Source: an uncultured Blautia sp.
GTDB taxonomy: Bacteria > Bacillota > Clostridia > Lachnospirales > Lachnospiraceae
Assembly (NCBI RefSeq): GCF_937880195.1
Contig: NZ_CALFLA010000106.1
Location: 1 to 22,812, forward strand
Length of the DNA stretch: 22,812 bases
Reading direction: 5' to 3'
The notes below the pieces were generated by a model. It saw only the letters and a list, made by a program, of their open reading frames with translations, had not been told where the DNA came from and searched no databases. Within the stretch, counting starts at the first letter, position 1. Every line of letters begins with the position of its first letter. The translations under genes and the position numbers were made by a program. Positions 1 through 7,213 of this stretch are shown here, in pieces.

Positions 1-50
1 TAAAATAAAAAGGAAATATACGTAGAGTAGACGATTGAGAGCATAAACCA

Positions 51-79
51 TTTACACCCCCTGTTAGCCTTGCTATAAT
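51..79 (+). promoter_or_regulatory. sigma-A promoter of the interrupted gene
   Basis: TTTACA at 51-56 and a perfect TATAAT at 74-79 are separated by exactly 17 bases, a near-consensus housekeeping promoter. It points at the ATG at 148. It now reads into the insertion sequence against the transposase gene. Bases 1-50 hold nothing I recognise. Confidence 0.65.
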
Positions 80-147
80 AAACGATAAAGGAATAGAATT
101 CGTTGTTATGATATACAGTGATGAAAAATAACGAGGGAGATAAAGGA

Positions 148-166
148 ATGAAAGTTGTTATTTTGG
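148..166 (+). pseudogene. 5' stub of a probable sugar nucleotidyltransferase gene
   Basis: After a GAGGGAGATAAAGGA ribosome site, an ATG at 148 opens a frame reading MKVVIL, then enters the insertion sequence end; with the first IS bases it reads MKVVILAG. That matches the start of the NDP-sugar pyrophosphorylase fold (for example glucose-1-phosphate cytidylyltransferase, where this segment is followed by the GxGTR nucleotide loop). Only six host-encoded codons remain, so the family call rests on a very short match plus a good promoter and ribosome site. The chimeric frame runs through the IS end to a stop at 271-273 (41 codons), so any product would be junk. The rest of the gene is not found beyond the IS. 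Confidence 0.45.
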
Positions 167-1442
167 CAGGGCAACCGCATAAAAATATCCATTTAGAGAA
201 ATATTTCCCTAGATGGATATTTTTAAATGTTTTCCACAATTTTCTCAAAAATCAATTCCTGCACATATTCTAAATGATATGTATATAACATACTCATTTT
301 CTCATAAGTCATTTTTTCTTTTTATCAAACCGTTTATCCAATTTCATCAGATTATAACAAATTTTTCTGATCAGGGACAGATTTTGCATTGCTTTTTCTG
401 CTTTAATTTTACAGGCATCTTCCCGGAAATGAACATCCAATACCCAATGCAGGCTGTTTTCTATCTCCCAATGCCCTCTTACGATATGAGACATTTCTTC
501 TGATGTCATTTCCTGATCTAAGATATAATATCTTGTTTCTGTACTTCTTTTTCCATCAATTTCCCGGATGCTTTCTACCTTGCCGATGGATTTTAATCCC
601 TTCCAATTCTCTTTTTCCGTCAGATAATCAATATCCTGTGAGATTTTGTACTTCCCTTTTTCAATCCGCCCATGATTTTTTTTAAGTGTCTCATAGGCCC
701 TGAGCTTTTCAGGTTCTTCCTTTTCTGCATAAGAAAAATATTCTCTGATCTCATCATACAGGATTGCCTGGTTTGTTTTTACTGCAAGACAATAATGCCC
801 CTTTTGTTCTACAATCTGTTTCGCAATCTCCTTTTGGCAACCGATTGCATCAATGGTTATGACACATTTTGAAATATCAAGTTTCTTTAACAGCTTTGGT
901 ATTTCTTTGATTTCATTTGTTTTTTCTCCTACTTTTAACTGCCTGATGGAAAGACCATAATTTTCCAAATATGCGGATATGATATAGGGGATATTCCCAC
1001 CCTTTACTGCCGCTGCACGAATTGCTTTCCCGTCAATGGCAATCCGTTGCGGTTCCGTAATTTCATTTTTTTGAAGTGTGGACAGTACATCCCGGATCCA
1101 ATGATAAAACATCTCCATAAATTTTCCCGGTTCTATAATCGCAAACACCCGAAGCAGGGTATCCGCAGAAGGAGTCCCATACTTTAAATCCAGTGTTTTT
1201 TCAAAATAAGGTTCTTGAAGTTTCATAAAAAATGCCATATTTTCTGCATCCGTATAACCGCATAAGACAGCATAAATACCCATAACTACGATATCCACGA
1301 GAGTATGTCTCAATCCTCGATTATCTCTGCTATCTACCAAATCTGAAAAATACTTTTTCATTTCCATCATAAAAATCACCCTTTTTTTATATAACGGAAA
1401 AGTGATGATTTTGGTATTAATATTTTTTATGCGGTTGCCCTG
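167..1442 (-). mobile_element. ISAs1-family insertion sequence, intact
   Basis: A 1,276-base element bounded by a perfect 19-base terminal inverted repeat, CAGGGCAACCGCATAAAAA at 167-185 and its complement at 1424-1442. It carries one full-length ISAs1-type transposase gene on the minus strand. The ISAs1 family usually makes 8-10 base target duplications. Here the left flank ends GTTATTTTGG and the right flank starts ATTACCGTCT, so none is visible, suggesting that a deletion or recombination followed insertion. Confidence 0.9.
309..1370 (-). CDS. ISAs1-family DDE transposase
   Basis: Catalyses cut-and-paste movement of the surrounding element. The 353-residue protein is full length for the family (about 350-380). 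Visible blocks in order: the N-terminal segment with DxRDxRGxRH; the first catalytic aspartate in IAIDGKAIR near residue 113; the second in ITIDAIGCQ near 174; and a C-terminal HWEIENSLHWVLDV block near 300-313, which in this family carries the catalytic glutamate, followed by FREDA. I chose the ATG at 1370 because AGGG lies 9 bases upstream; a GTG at 1379 in the same frame would overlap that ribosome site. There is no frameshift or stop, so the element looks able to move. The gene is antisense to the host promoter at 51-79. Confidence 0.92.
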   Translation of the reverse strand: MMEMKKYFSDLVDSRDNRGLRHTLVDIVVMGIYAVLCGYTDAENMAFFMKLQEPYFEKTLDLKYGTPSADTLLRVFAIIEPGKFMEMFYHWIRDVLSTLQKNEITEPQRIAIDGKAIRAAAVKGGNIPYIISAYLENYGLSIRQLKVGEKTNEIKEIPKLLKKLDISKCVITIDAIGCQKEIAKQIVEQKGHYCLAVKTNQAILYDEIREYFSYAEKEEPEKLRAYETLKKNHGRIEKGKYKISQDIDYLTEKENWKGLKSIGKVESIREIDGKRSTETRYYILDQEMTSEEMSHIVRGHWEIENSLHWVLDVHFREDACKIKAEKAMQNLSLIRKICYNLMKLDKRFDKKKK

Positions 1443-1490
1443 ATTACCGTCTAAAAAGGTCTGTAAAAAACAGAGCGTTTCAAGTATAAT

Positions 1491-1525
1491 AAAGGTTGCT
1501 GCTTCTATTGTAAACAGCAGCCTTT
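1491..1525 (+). terminator. stem-loop, possible terminator
   Basis: AAAGGTTGCTG at 1491-1501 pairs with CAGCAGCCTTT at 1515-1525 (11 pairs with one G-T) around a 13-base loop. The T-run is weak on the plus strand, so termination is not certain. It may be the end of the transcription unit whose body was lost at the IS, or a leader structure for the acyltransferase gene: a TATAAT lies just upstream at 1485-1490 but without a good -35. Confidence 0.45.
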
Positions 1526-1567
1526 AAATATGCAAAGAAATAAGAGGGAGGGTATAGAATATTTATA

Positions 1568-2680
1568 ATGGGAAAGAGACTTAACTTTACAAAACAAAAT
1601 ACTTTGGCAGTGAAGGGAGTAGCGATTATTTTTCTGCTCTTATATCATTGCTTTTCTGCCAGATCAAGACTGTATGGTGCCTCGGTAAGCTTCTGGCCGC
1701 TTCCGGATGAGGCGGCATTTAAGATTTTCAGGTGTATGGTTGTATGTGTAGGAATGTTTGCCTTTTTGTCAGCCTATGGCCTTACACTTTCACTGAAATC
1801 ATCTTACAGAGATTATGAATTTTCTGGACATGAGGCTTTTATGTTTGTCCTGAAAAGATATGTAAAGCTGTTCTTTTTATTTATGCTTCCTTTTTTTGTG
1901 TGCATGGGAATTAGTTTTTTCCTAGGCATAAGAAGATACAGGGACGGATTCTGGCAGAATGCAGCAGCAATGCTTATGGATTTCTTTGGGGTAGGTCATA
2001 TTTTTGGAACACAGATGATGGTCAATACCTGGTGGTTCATAAGCCTGGAGATTCTGATTATTGTGCTTATGCCCTTTATGGTGCGCTTTTACAAAAAATA
2101 TAGCTGGCTTATGGTGATCATGTTTCTTCTTCTGGGAAGTTTTATGCTGGAAAAAAAAGTGCATCTGACAAAATACTTTCTGGTAGTTCCCATAGCAGTA
2201 TGCTTTGCAGATCAGAATATCCTGGAGCGTCTGAAGGCATTTTCCCCTGTGAAAAATAAGGCAATGGGAAAAATTTTGAAATTTGTATTTCTTACAGCGG
2301 CCATCCTTGCGATGATGAAGGTGTATGATACCCGCTGGGGCATGGAGCATTTTGAGTTTGCTCTGAATGGAGTGATTCCTGTAGCTTTGATCTGGTGGCT
2401 TTATGAATTTGTCATCGAACTTCCTGTAATAAAGCCGATTCTAGAATTTTTAGGAAAGCATTCCGCGGACATTTTTTATACTCATACCTTTGTCAGATCT
2501 TTGTGGATGACAGAAATCGTATATTCTTTTCGACATGCAGCAGTGATCTTTTTGTTCCTTCTGGGAGTGAGCCTGGGAATTTCATTTGTGCTGGATTTCA
2601 TACGGAAGCATTTGTATTATAATAAAATGACGTTCAGACTGTCAGAAGGCTTTTTTGCATGGGCGGATCGTACTTTGTGA
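1568..2680 (+). CDS. acyltransferase-3 family membrane protein
   Basis: A 370-residue polytopic membrane protein of the acyltransferase-3 family, which moves acetyl or other acyl groups onto extracellular or lipid-linked glycans. Support: an N-terminal helix with the family-type KGxAIxxLLYHC (basic residue, then histidine) near residues 16-28; about ten hydrophobic helices; a WWFISLEILIIVLMP helix near 155-170 typical of the middle of the family; and a C-terminal FLGKHSADIFYTH segment. The ribosome site AGGGAGGG at 1545-1552 is 15 bases from the ATG, longer than usual. Beside a broken nucleotidyltransferase gene it may be a survivor of a surface-polysaccharide locus; the acceptor cannot be told from sequence. 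Confidence 0.8.
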   Translation: MGKRLNFTKQNTLAVKGVAIIFLLLYHCFSARSRLYGASVSFWPLPDEAAFKIFRCMVVCVGMFAFLSAYGLTLSLKSSYRDYEFSGHEAFMFVLKRYVKLFFLFMLPFFVCMGISFFLGIRRYRDGFWQNAAAMLMDFFGVGHIFGTQMMVNTWWFISLEILIIVLMPFMVRFYKKYSWLMVIMFLLLGSFMLEKKVHLTKYFLVVPIAVCFADQNILERLKAFSPVKNKAMGKILKFVFLTAAILAMMKVYDTRWGMEHFEFALNGVIPVALIWWLYEFVIELPVIKPILEFLGKHSADIFYTHTFVRSLWMTEIVYSFRHAAVIFLFLLGVSLGISFVLDFIRKHLYYNKMTFRLSEGFFAWADRTL

Positions 2681-2697
2681 CTTTTGAAAGGAAAAAT

Positions 2698-3480
2698 ATG
2701 AAACGATCATCATGTCTGGGAGAATTTCTCCGTTATACGATTTTAAATATTCTTGGTATGGCAGGGCTGTCCTGGCACTGGATAAAGAAAAAGAATTGTT
2801 TTCATTTTCAGATCCAGAAGCCAAGTCTTGGGCTTACTGGAAGTACCTTTTCCCTTGGAGCGCCTTCTCTGATCGCAGAAATGGCATCGGGAATCGTGAT
2901 CATTGTGTTTAACTTTATTATTCTGGGAATCCGGGGAAATATTGGCGTGGCGGCTTATGGAGTGGTGACAAATATGTCTCTGGTGGTGACTTCGATTTTT
3001 ACAGGAATCGCTCAGGGAATGCAGCCTCTTTCCAGCCGCGCATACGGAAGGGGAGATTATGAGAGCACCAGAAGGATCCTGAAATATGCTGTGGTTATGA
3101 TGGCGGCAGTTTCCGCTTTTATTTATGGATTTGTATTCTTTTTGGCTTCGCCTATTACTTCTGCATTTAACAGTGAGCATAACAGCCAGCTTCAGAAAAT
3201 TGCTGAGGAGGGTCTTCGACTGTATTTCCTGGCATCGCCTTTTGTGGGAGGAAATATTGTGCTTGCCATGTATTTTACTTCTACGGAAAAGGTGATTCCA
3301 GCTCAGACGATTTCTCTTTTAAGAGGACTTTTTGTGATTATTCCGGCAGCCTTTCTTCTTTCCGCCTGGTTTGGAATGCAGGGCGTGTGGCTGTCGTACC
3401 CGGTAACAGAAGGACTGGTGACAGTCGTTGCATTGGCAATGCTTTTAAAAATTTTCCAGAAACAAAAAATAATATCATAA
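2698..3480 (+). CDS. MATE-family efflux transporter with large in-frame internal deletion
   Basis: MATE proteins are 12-helix, two-bundle antiporters of about 440-460 residues that export drugs or metabolites. This frame is 260 residues. Residues 1-25 look like the normal N-terminus, ending NILGMAGLS in helix 1. Residue 26 onward (WHWIKKKNCFHF) matches the cytoplasmic linker between the two bundles, followed by a complete second half (GAPSLIAEMASGIVIIVFN, GVAAYGVVTNMS, GIAQGMQPLSSRAYG). About 150 residues, roughly helices 2-6, are therefore missing with the frame preserved; the join is at 2772/2773. The ATG at 2698 has GAAAGGA at 2686-2692; an upstream ATG at 2659 overlaps the previous gene and adds unrelated residues. 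Probably non-functional alone, or a half-transporter. Confidence 0.8.
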   Translation: MKRSSCLGEFLRYTILNILGMAGLSWHWIKKKNCFHFQIQKPSLGLTGSTFSLGAPSLIAEMASGIVIIVFNFIILGIRGNIGVAAYGVVTNMSLVVTSIFTGIAQGMQPLSSRAYGRGDYESTRRILKYAVVMMAAVSAFIYGFVFFLASPITSAFNSEHNSQLQKIAEEGLRLYFLASPFVGGNIVLAMYFTSTEKVIPAQTISLLRGLFVIIPAAFLLSAWFGMQGVWLSYPVTEGLVTVVALAMLLKIFQKQKIIS

Positions 3481-3546
3481 ATGAAAAGAACTTTTGGAGA
3501 CAGTAATTATTAAAAACATAGTACATAATCAGAAAAAGTACTTCAT

Positions 3547-3618
3547 AAGGTATCATAAACAGAAATATAAGGAGTAAAATGAAGATCATTTCCTATATTT
3601 CCGGGTTTATGATACCTT
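3547..3618 (+). promoter_or_regulatory. long hairpin enclosing the spmB ribosome site and start codon
   Basis: AAGGTATCATAAAC at 3547-3560 is a perfect 14-base inverted repeat of GTTTATGATACCTT at 3605-3618. Inside it, GAAATATA at 3562-3569 pairs with TATATTTC at 3594-3601, and after one bulged A the GGA of the ribosome site (3571-3573) pairs with TCC at 3591-3593. The 17-base loop left over carries the spmB ATG (3579-3581). The 3' arm is coding sequence for residues about 5-14. Seen directly; a role in hiding the ribosome site is inference. Confidence 0.6.
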
Positions 3619-4106
3619 TTCTTTTGTTTTATGTAATTGGCTGGGGACTTCTTACAAAGAGGGATATTTATCATGATTTTCTGGAAGGGGCAAAGGAAGG
3701 CCTGAACACGGTAAGAGGACTTGTTCCGGTTCTTGTAGGGCTTATGACTGCCGTAGGTGTTTTAAGAGCTTCCGGCTTTCTTGATTTTCTGGGAAAGATT
3801 CTTGGGAAGATAACAACTGCGGCGGGAATCCCGCCGCAGATCGTTCCTCTTGGACTTGTTAGATTATTTTCCTCCAGCGCAGCCACAGGTCTGCTTTTGG
3901 ATATTTTTAAAGAATTTGGGGCAGACTCCTCGACAGGTCTGATGGCAGGGCTGATGCTTGGAGCTACAGAAAGCGTATTTTACTGCATGAGCGTTTATTT
4001 TGGCTCTGTAGGAATCCAGAAGCCCCGCTATACTCTGGCCGGAGCGTTAATTGCCACCCTGGCCGGCATGGCTGCCTCTGTGTGGATCGTTACCTGTCTT
4101 ATGTGA
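3579..4106 (+). CDS. spmB: spore maturation protein B
   Basis: A 175-residue integral membrane protein of the nucleoside-recognition (Gate) domain family, matching SpmB in length (about 175-178) and content: an N-terminal helix (ISGFMIPFLLFYVIGW), the acidic ExxKEGLNTVRGLVPVLVGLM segment near 35-60, PLGLVRLFSSSAATGLL near 93-109 and GATESVFY near 130-137. In Bacillus, SpmA and SpmB are needed for core dehydration of the maturing spore. AAGGAG at 3569-3574 is 4 bases from the ATG but lies inside the hairpin described separately. The usual partner spmA is not next to it; upstream is the deleted MATE gene and downstream a convergent gene. Confidence 0.88.
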   Translation: MKIISYISGFMIPFLLFYVIGWGLLTKRDIYHDFLEGAKEGLNTVRGLVPVLVGLMTAVGVLRASGFLDFLGKILGKITTAAGIPPQIVPLGLVRLFSSSAATGLLLDIFKEFGADSSTGLMAGLMLGATESVFYCMSVYFGSVGIQKPRYTLAGALIATLAGMAASVWIVTCLM

Positions 4107-4126
4107 CAAAGAAGCTTATAAGGAGC

Positions 4127-6220
4127 TTAATATTTGGAAAAATCAATATATTCAATGTCTTCTTTGTCGATTTGTCCGGTATATACCGGAGGGCAGATGG
4201 AATAGTATTTTCCGGAAGAATCTACTACAGCATCATGATCTGGGTGAGAAAGATCATAAGATACTCTTTTTACAGGGTAGCCTATGATGTTGCCAATGTC
4301 ACACAAAAGTCCTGGGGAGGTGGAAGAATTAAGTTGATGATTCTGCCACATTGCGCCCTGTTCTTTCAGCATAAAGGCATAGCCTTGCTCGCCTTTGATA
4401 GTAGTGGGATATCGATACCTGGAACCATTGACAAATTCACCGTAAATTACAGCCTCGAACTTTTCTTTTGGCGTCATACCTGGTTTGGTGTATTTTTTGA
4501 TCAGGCCATTGATCCATTCTACTCCAGTTTTTTTATAGTCTTTTATGGTAACAGTAACAGAAGCATTTGTCTCATAGCAATAGTAGAGGCTGGAATCTGC
4601 ATATAAGGGATTATCCAGGAACTGTGGTTTTATTTCCCGTACCAGTACCGTATAGAAGCCTGTTTTTTGGGGATAAAACTGACAAACATAGCCGCCCTGA
4701 ACCTTTTGCATATTTCCAACCTGTGTACCCTTTAAGTCCCGGTAGTATCCTGTTGAGATTACGTTTTCCGTTAGACCTTCTGGATCCGGGCTCCAGTTAA
4801 GACGGATACTGTCGCCATTGGGATTATTTGTTTTAATATAGAAAAACGGCGCGGTATTGGCAGTATTATAAAACTCATTGTAAGTATTTATAATTTTGAC
4901 TTCATAAGTATATTTGGAGGTTGTGTCAGCGCCTGACTTCGGGACAAAAACAGAGCAGCCTGATGTGTTATAACTGCCGGAAGTTTTTGTAGGAGAGTAA
5001 TAACCTTTGACAGTATAGGTATTTGTAGTTCCTCTTACAGGTGCTTGATCTGTATAGCTGGTAACAGTGTTTTTTAATGTGGCAATGCGTTTCCAGCCGG
5101 AGAAAGGATTTTTGCGGTATACCAGATACTGGTTGCAGCCGGACGCCCGGTTCCATGAAATTGTGACTGATTTTTTATTTCTGGAAAGCAGGGCGTTTTT
5201 TAATTTTACTGTGGACGGCTTGGTGTTGGCAGTAAGGCCTTTGCTGCTATAGCGTCCGTAGGTTTTGTATTTGCTGTTGTAGGCTTTGACTGTATAGCTG
5301 TACCTCTGCCCAATTGTAATCGGTTTGGTTTTGGATGAAATATGGGTGTAGGAGGTTGTGCTTCCAGCTACAGTTGCAACGCCTGTCCATTTGCTGGTTC
5401 CCTCTTTTTTGTAGTAGATCTTATAGTGAGTGGCATTGGAAGCCTTTTTCCACTGGATATTGATCTTATTGTAAGCCGGGGCAGATATTTTAGACAGGGA
5501 AACTGTGCCTGGAGTAATCTTCCGGGATGAGGAGCTGCCGGATTTTGGAACGCTTACGGTAAGTCCTCTGGTATTGTAATTGCCGTAGATTTTGGTGGGG
5601 CTGTAGTAGCTGCGTACAGTGTAAATATTTTTTTGCCCCTTTACAGGAGATCTGTCTACATAAGAGGTTCGCGGCACACGTACGTTGGCGATTCGCTTCC
5701 ATTTTGTAGAAGGTGTTCTGCGGTATATACAGTAGTTATTGCATCCAGACGCCCGATTCCATGTAATTGAGATGGATTTTTTGTCTTTGGAAAGGGCGGC
5801 GCGTTTTAATCTTACTGCAGAGGGCTTTGTTCTTGTGGTAAGACCTTTGGTGTTATAACGCCCATAAGTTTTGTATTTGCTGTTGTAGGCTTTAACTGTG
5901 TAGGTATATTTCTGTCCCGGGGTAATGGGGCGTTTGCGGGATGAGGTATGAGTGTAGCTTGTTTTATTTCCCTGTACAGTTGCAACGCCCATCCATTTAC
6001 GAGTGCCAGCTTTTTTGTAATAGATTTTGTAGTGAGTGGCGTTGGAAGCCTGTTTCCATTTCACCGTGATTTTGTTGTAGGACGGAGCAGAAATACCGGT
6101 AAGAGCGACCCTTCCGGGAGTTGGTTTTCTGCGGGCGGCAGATGCGGTGGCGGGAGTCATGCCAAGGACCAGTACGACTGCCAGAAGCATTGCCAGAAGG
6201 CTTTTTATGTTCCTTTTCAT
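4127..6220 (-). CDS. secreted protein with four fibronectin-III-like repeats and a divergent protease/transglutaminase-like C-terminus
   Basis: A 697-residue exported protein. Residues 1-29 are a clear signal peptide ending TASAA. Four roughly 97-residue beta-sandwich units follow in an A-B-A'-B' order (about 34-131, 132-227, 236-333, 334-430). A units share PSYNKI.W...SNATHYKIYYKK and KAYNSKYKTYGRY; B units share WNRASGCN and YYSPTK. The doublet repeats with an offset of 202 residues. Residues 436-560 form another beta-rich region. Residues 565-697 hold LLCDIGNIIGY with Cys640, then HPDHDAVVD near 659-667 and YYSICPP, reminiscent of a transglutaminase/papain-like core with Cys and His, but too divergent for certainty. 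The first half is very rich in Lys, Arg and Tyr, suggesting wall or glycan contact. ATG 6220 follows AAGGAGG by 7 bases. Confidence 0.8.
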   Translation of the reverse strand: MKRNIKSLLAMLLAVVLVLGMTPATASAARRKPTPGRVALTGISAPSYNKITVKWKQASNATHYKIYYKKAGTRKWMGVATVQGNKTSYTHTSSRKRPITPGQKYTYTVKAYNSKYKTYGRYNTKGLTTRTKPSAVRLKRAALSKDKKSISITWNRASGCNNYCIYRRTPSTKWKRIANVRVPRTSYVDRSPVKGQKNIYTVRSYYSPTKIYGNYNTRGLTVSVPKSGSSSSRKITPGTVSLSKISAPAYNKINIQWKKASNATHYKIYYKKEGTSKWTGVATVAGSTTSYTHISSKTKPITIGQRYSYTVKAYNSKYKTYGRYSSKGLTANTKPSTVKLKNALLSRNKKSVTISWNRASGCNQYLVYRKNPFSGWKRIATLKNTVTSYTDQAPVRGTTNTYTVKGYYSPTKTSGSYNTSGCSVFVPKSGADTTSKYTYEVKIINTYNEFYNTANTAPFFYIKTNNPNGDSIRLNWSPDPEGLTENVISTGYYRDLKGTQVGNMQKVQGGYVCQFYPQKTGFYTVLVREIKPQFLDNPLYADSSLYYCYETNASVTVTIKDYKKTGVEWINGLIKKYTKPGMTPKEKFEAVIYGEFVNGSRYRYPTTIKGEQGYAFMLKEQGAMWQNHQLNSSTSPGLLCDIGNIIGYPVKRVSYDLSHPDHDAVVDSSGKYYSICPPVYTGQIDKEDIEYIDFSKY
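4931..6121 (-). repeat. tandem doublet of fibronectin-III-like coding units
   Basis: The coding DNA of the A-B pair (about 6121-5537) is repeated as A'-B' (about 5515-4931) with a 606-base offset. Long near-identical stretches encode KAYNSKYKTYGRY and NATHYKIYYKK in both copies. A and B units differ much more from each other than each does from its copy, so the doublet itself was duplicated. Confidence 0.75.
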
Positions 6221-6251
6221 CAAGTATCCTCCTTTTTTATATTCTAATTTT

Positions 6252-6280
6252 AGTATATAGCATATATCATCTGATTTCAA
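6252..6280 (-). promoter_or_regulatory. sigma-A promoter of the fibronectin-repeat gene
   Basis: Read on the minus strand: TTGAAA (6280-6275), a 17-base spacer and TATACT (6257-6252), 5 of 6 matches in each box. It starts transcription about 25 bases ahead of the ATG at 6220. Confidence 0.7.
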
Positions 6281-6285
6281 TGTAA

Positions 6286-6325
6286 AAAGGAACCCCGGCA
6301 TTTGTGGCCTGTGAGGGGTTCCTTT
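6286..6325 (-). terminator. rho-independent terminator of plsC
   Basis: AAAGGAACCCC at 6286-6296 pairs perfectly with GGGGTTCCTTT at 6315-6325 (11 pairs, 18-base loop). On the minus strand the stem is followed by a T-run, ending plsC transcripts just before the promoter of the next minus-strand gene. Confidence 0.85.
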
Positions 6326-6330
6326 GTGCA

Positions 6331-7071
6331 TTATATAAGTTTTTTATTTTTTTCTATGGTATCCAGAATGATCTTCTGTGTGTATTCGCCAAGATGTCTC
6401 TGGTCGTTTTTATCCAGGTCTTTTACATAAACAGGCTTACAGTATTCCACGATTACATGACAGGGCTTGATTTTCGGAAAATGCGCTTCAAAGATCTCCG
6501 CCGTATTGTTCATGGCAATGGGGATAATAGGGCAGCCGGATTTACTGGCGATCTTAAAGCTTCCCTCATGGAAGGGAAGAAGCTCTGTCTCATCCAGAGC
6601 CTTGTTTCTGGTTCCCTCTGGGAAAATACAGATGGAAATCCCGGATTTTACTTTTTCAATAGCGGTAAGGATGGTTTTCAGCCCTTGTTTGATATCCTTA
6701 CGGTCAAGAAACAGACAGTGAAGATATTTCATCCAGGTGGACAGAAGGGGAATCTTTTCCATTTCTTTTTTGGCAACATAGCCGGTGCGGATAGGGCAGC
6801 GGCAGTATGTCAGAAGAATGTCAAAATAGCTTCTGTGGTTTCCAATGTAAAGTACAGGGCTGTTTTTGGGAACGTTCTCCTCGCCAATGACTGTGATCTT
6901 TGTTCCGGCAACCCACAGGATAAATTTAAAAGCTCCCTGAACAATACGGAGAGAGCTGATATCCTTTGTCATGGGAGAAAATTTTCCGATGATCCATTCT
7001 ACAAGAAGAACTGGAATGGAAAGGATCAAAAAGCCGATAACAATAATGGCAACAAGTATAAATCGGATCAT
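6331..7071 (-). CDS. plsC: 1-acyl-sn-glycerol-3-phosphate acyltransferase
   Basis: Adds the second acyl chain to lysophosphatidic acid, giving phosphatidic acid at the inner face of the membrane. The 246-residue protein has an N-terminal helix (residues 3-27), the catalytic NHxxxxD motif as NHRSYFD at 78-84, the glycerol-phosphate-binding FPEGTR at 150-155 followed by FHEGSFKIA near 167-175, and PIIPIAM near 181-187. These four blocks in order are diagnostic of the PlsC/LPLAT family; whether it is the main lysophosphatidate enzyme or a paralogue with another acceptor cannot be told. The ATG at 7071 has AGAGG 7 bases upstream; longer in-frame starts lack such a site. It is a single-gene unit with its own promoter and terminator, divergent from the lipoprotein gene. 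Confidence 0.9.
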   Translation of the reverse strand: MIRFILVAIIVIGFLILSIPVLLVEWIIGKFSPMTKDISSLRIVQGAFKFILWVAGTKITVIGEENVPKNSPVLYIGNHRSYFDILLTYCRCPIRTGYVAKKEMEKIPLLSTWMKYLHCLFLDRKDIKQGLKTILTAIEKVKSGISICIFPEGTRNKALDETELLPFHEGSFKIASKSGCPIIPIAMNNTAEIFEAHFPKIKPCHVIVEYCKPVYVKDLDKNDQRHLGEYTQKIILDTIEKNKKLI

Positions 7072-7128
7072 AATTTTACCTCTTTCGTATACAGTAGCAA
7101 ATGCGTGTTTCACTGCATTAATAGTATC

Positions 7129-7157
7129 ATTATACAAATTTTAGAAAATACTTGCAA
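7129..7157 (-). promoter_or_regulatory. sigma-A promoter of plsC
   Basis: On the minus strand: TTGCAA (7157-7152), a 17-base spacer and a perfect TATAAT (7134-7129), about 58 bases ahead of the plsC ATG. No equally good promoter for the divergent lipoprotein gene is visible in 7072-7213. Confidence 0.65.
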
Positions 7158-7213
7158 TAAATCTTTTGATAATTACATAGAATACTTATCAAGGAGCGGA
7201 TCAGGGGGACAGG

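Noticed and set aside
2659..2697. Upstream ATG as the start of the MATE gene
   Set aside because: It overlaps the end of the acyltransferase gene, has no ribosome site, and adds 13 residues unlike the MATE N-terminus; the ATG at 2698 has GAAAGGA at the right distance.
4112..4128. Short inverted repeat AAGCT/AGCTT between the convergent spmB and fibronectin-repeat genes
   Set aside because: Only five base pairs, no T-run on either strand and overlapping a stop codon; not credible as a terminator.
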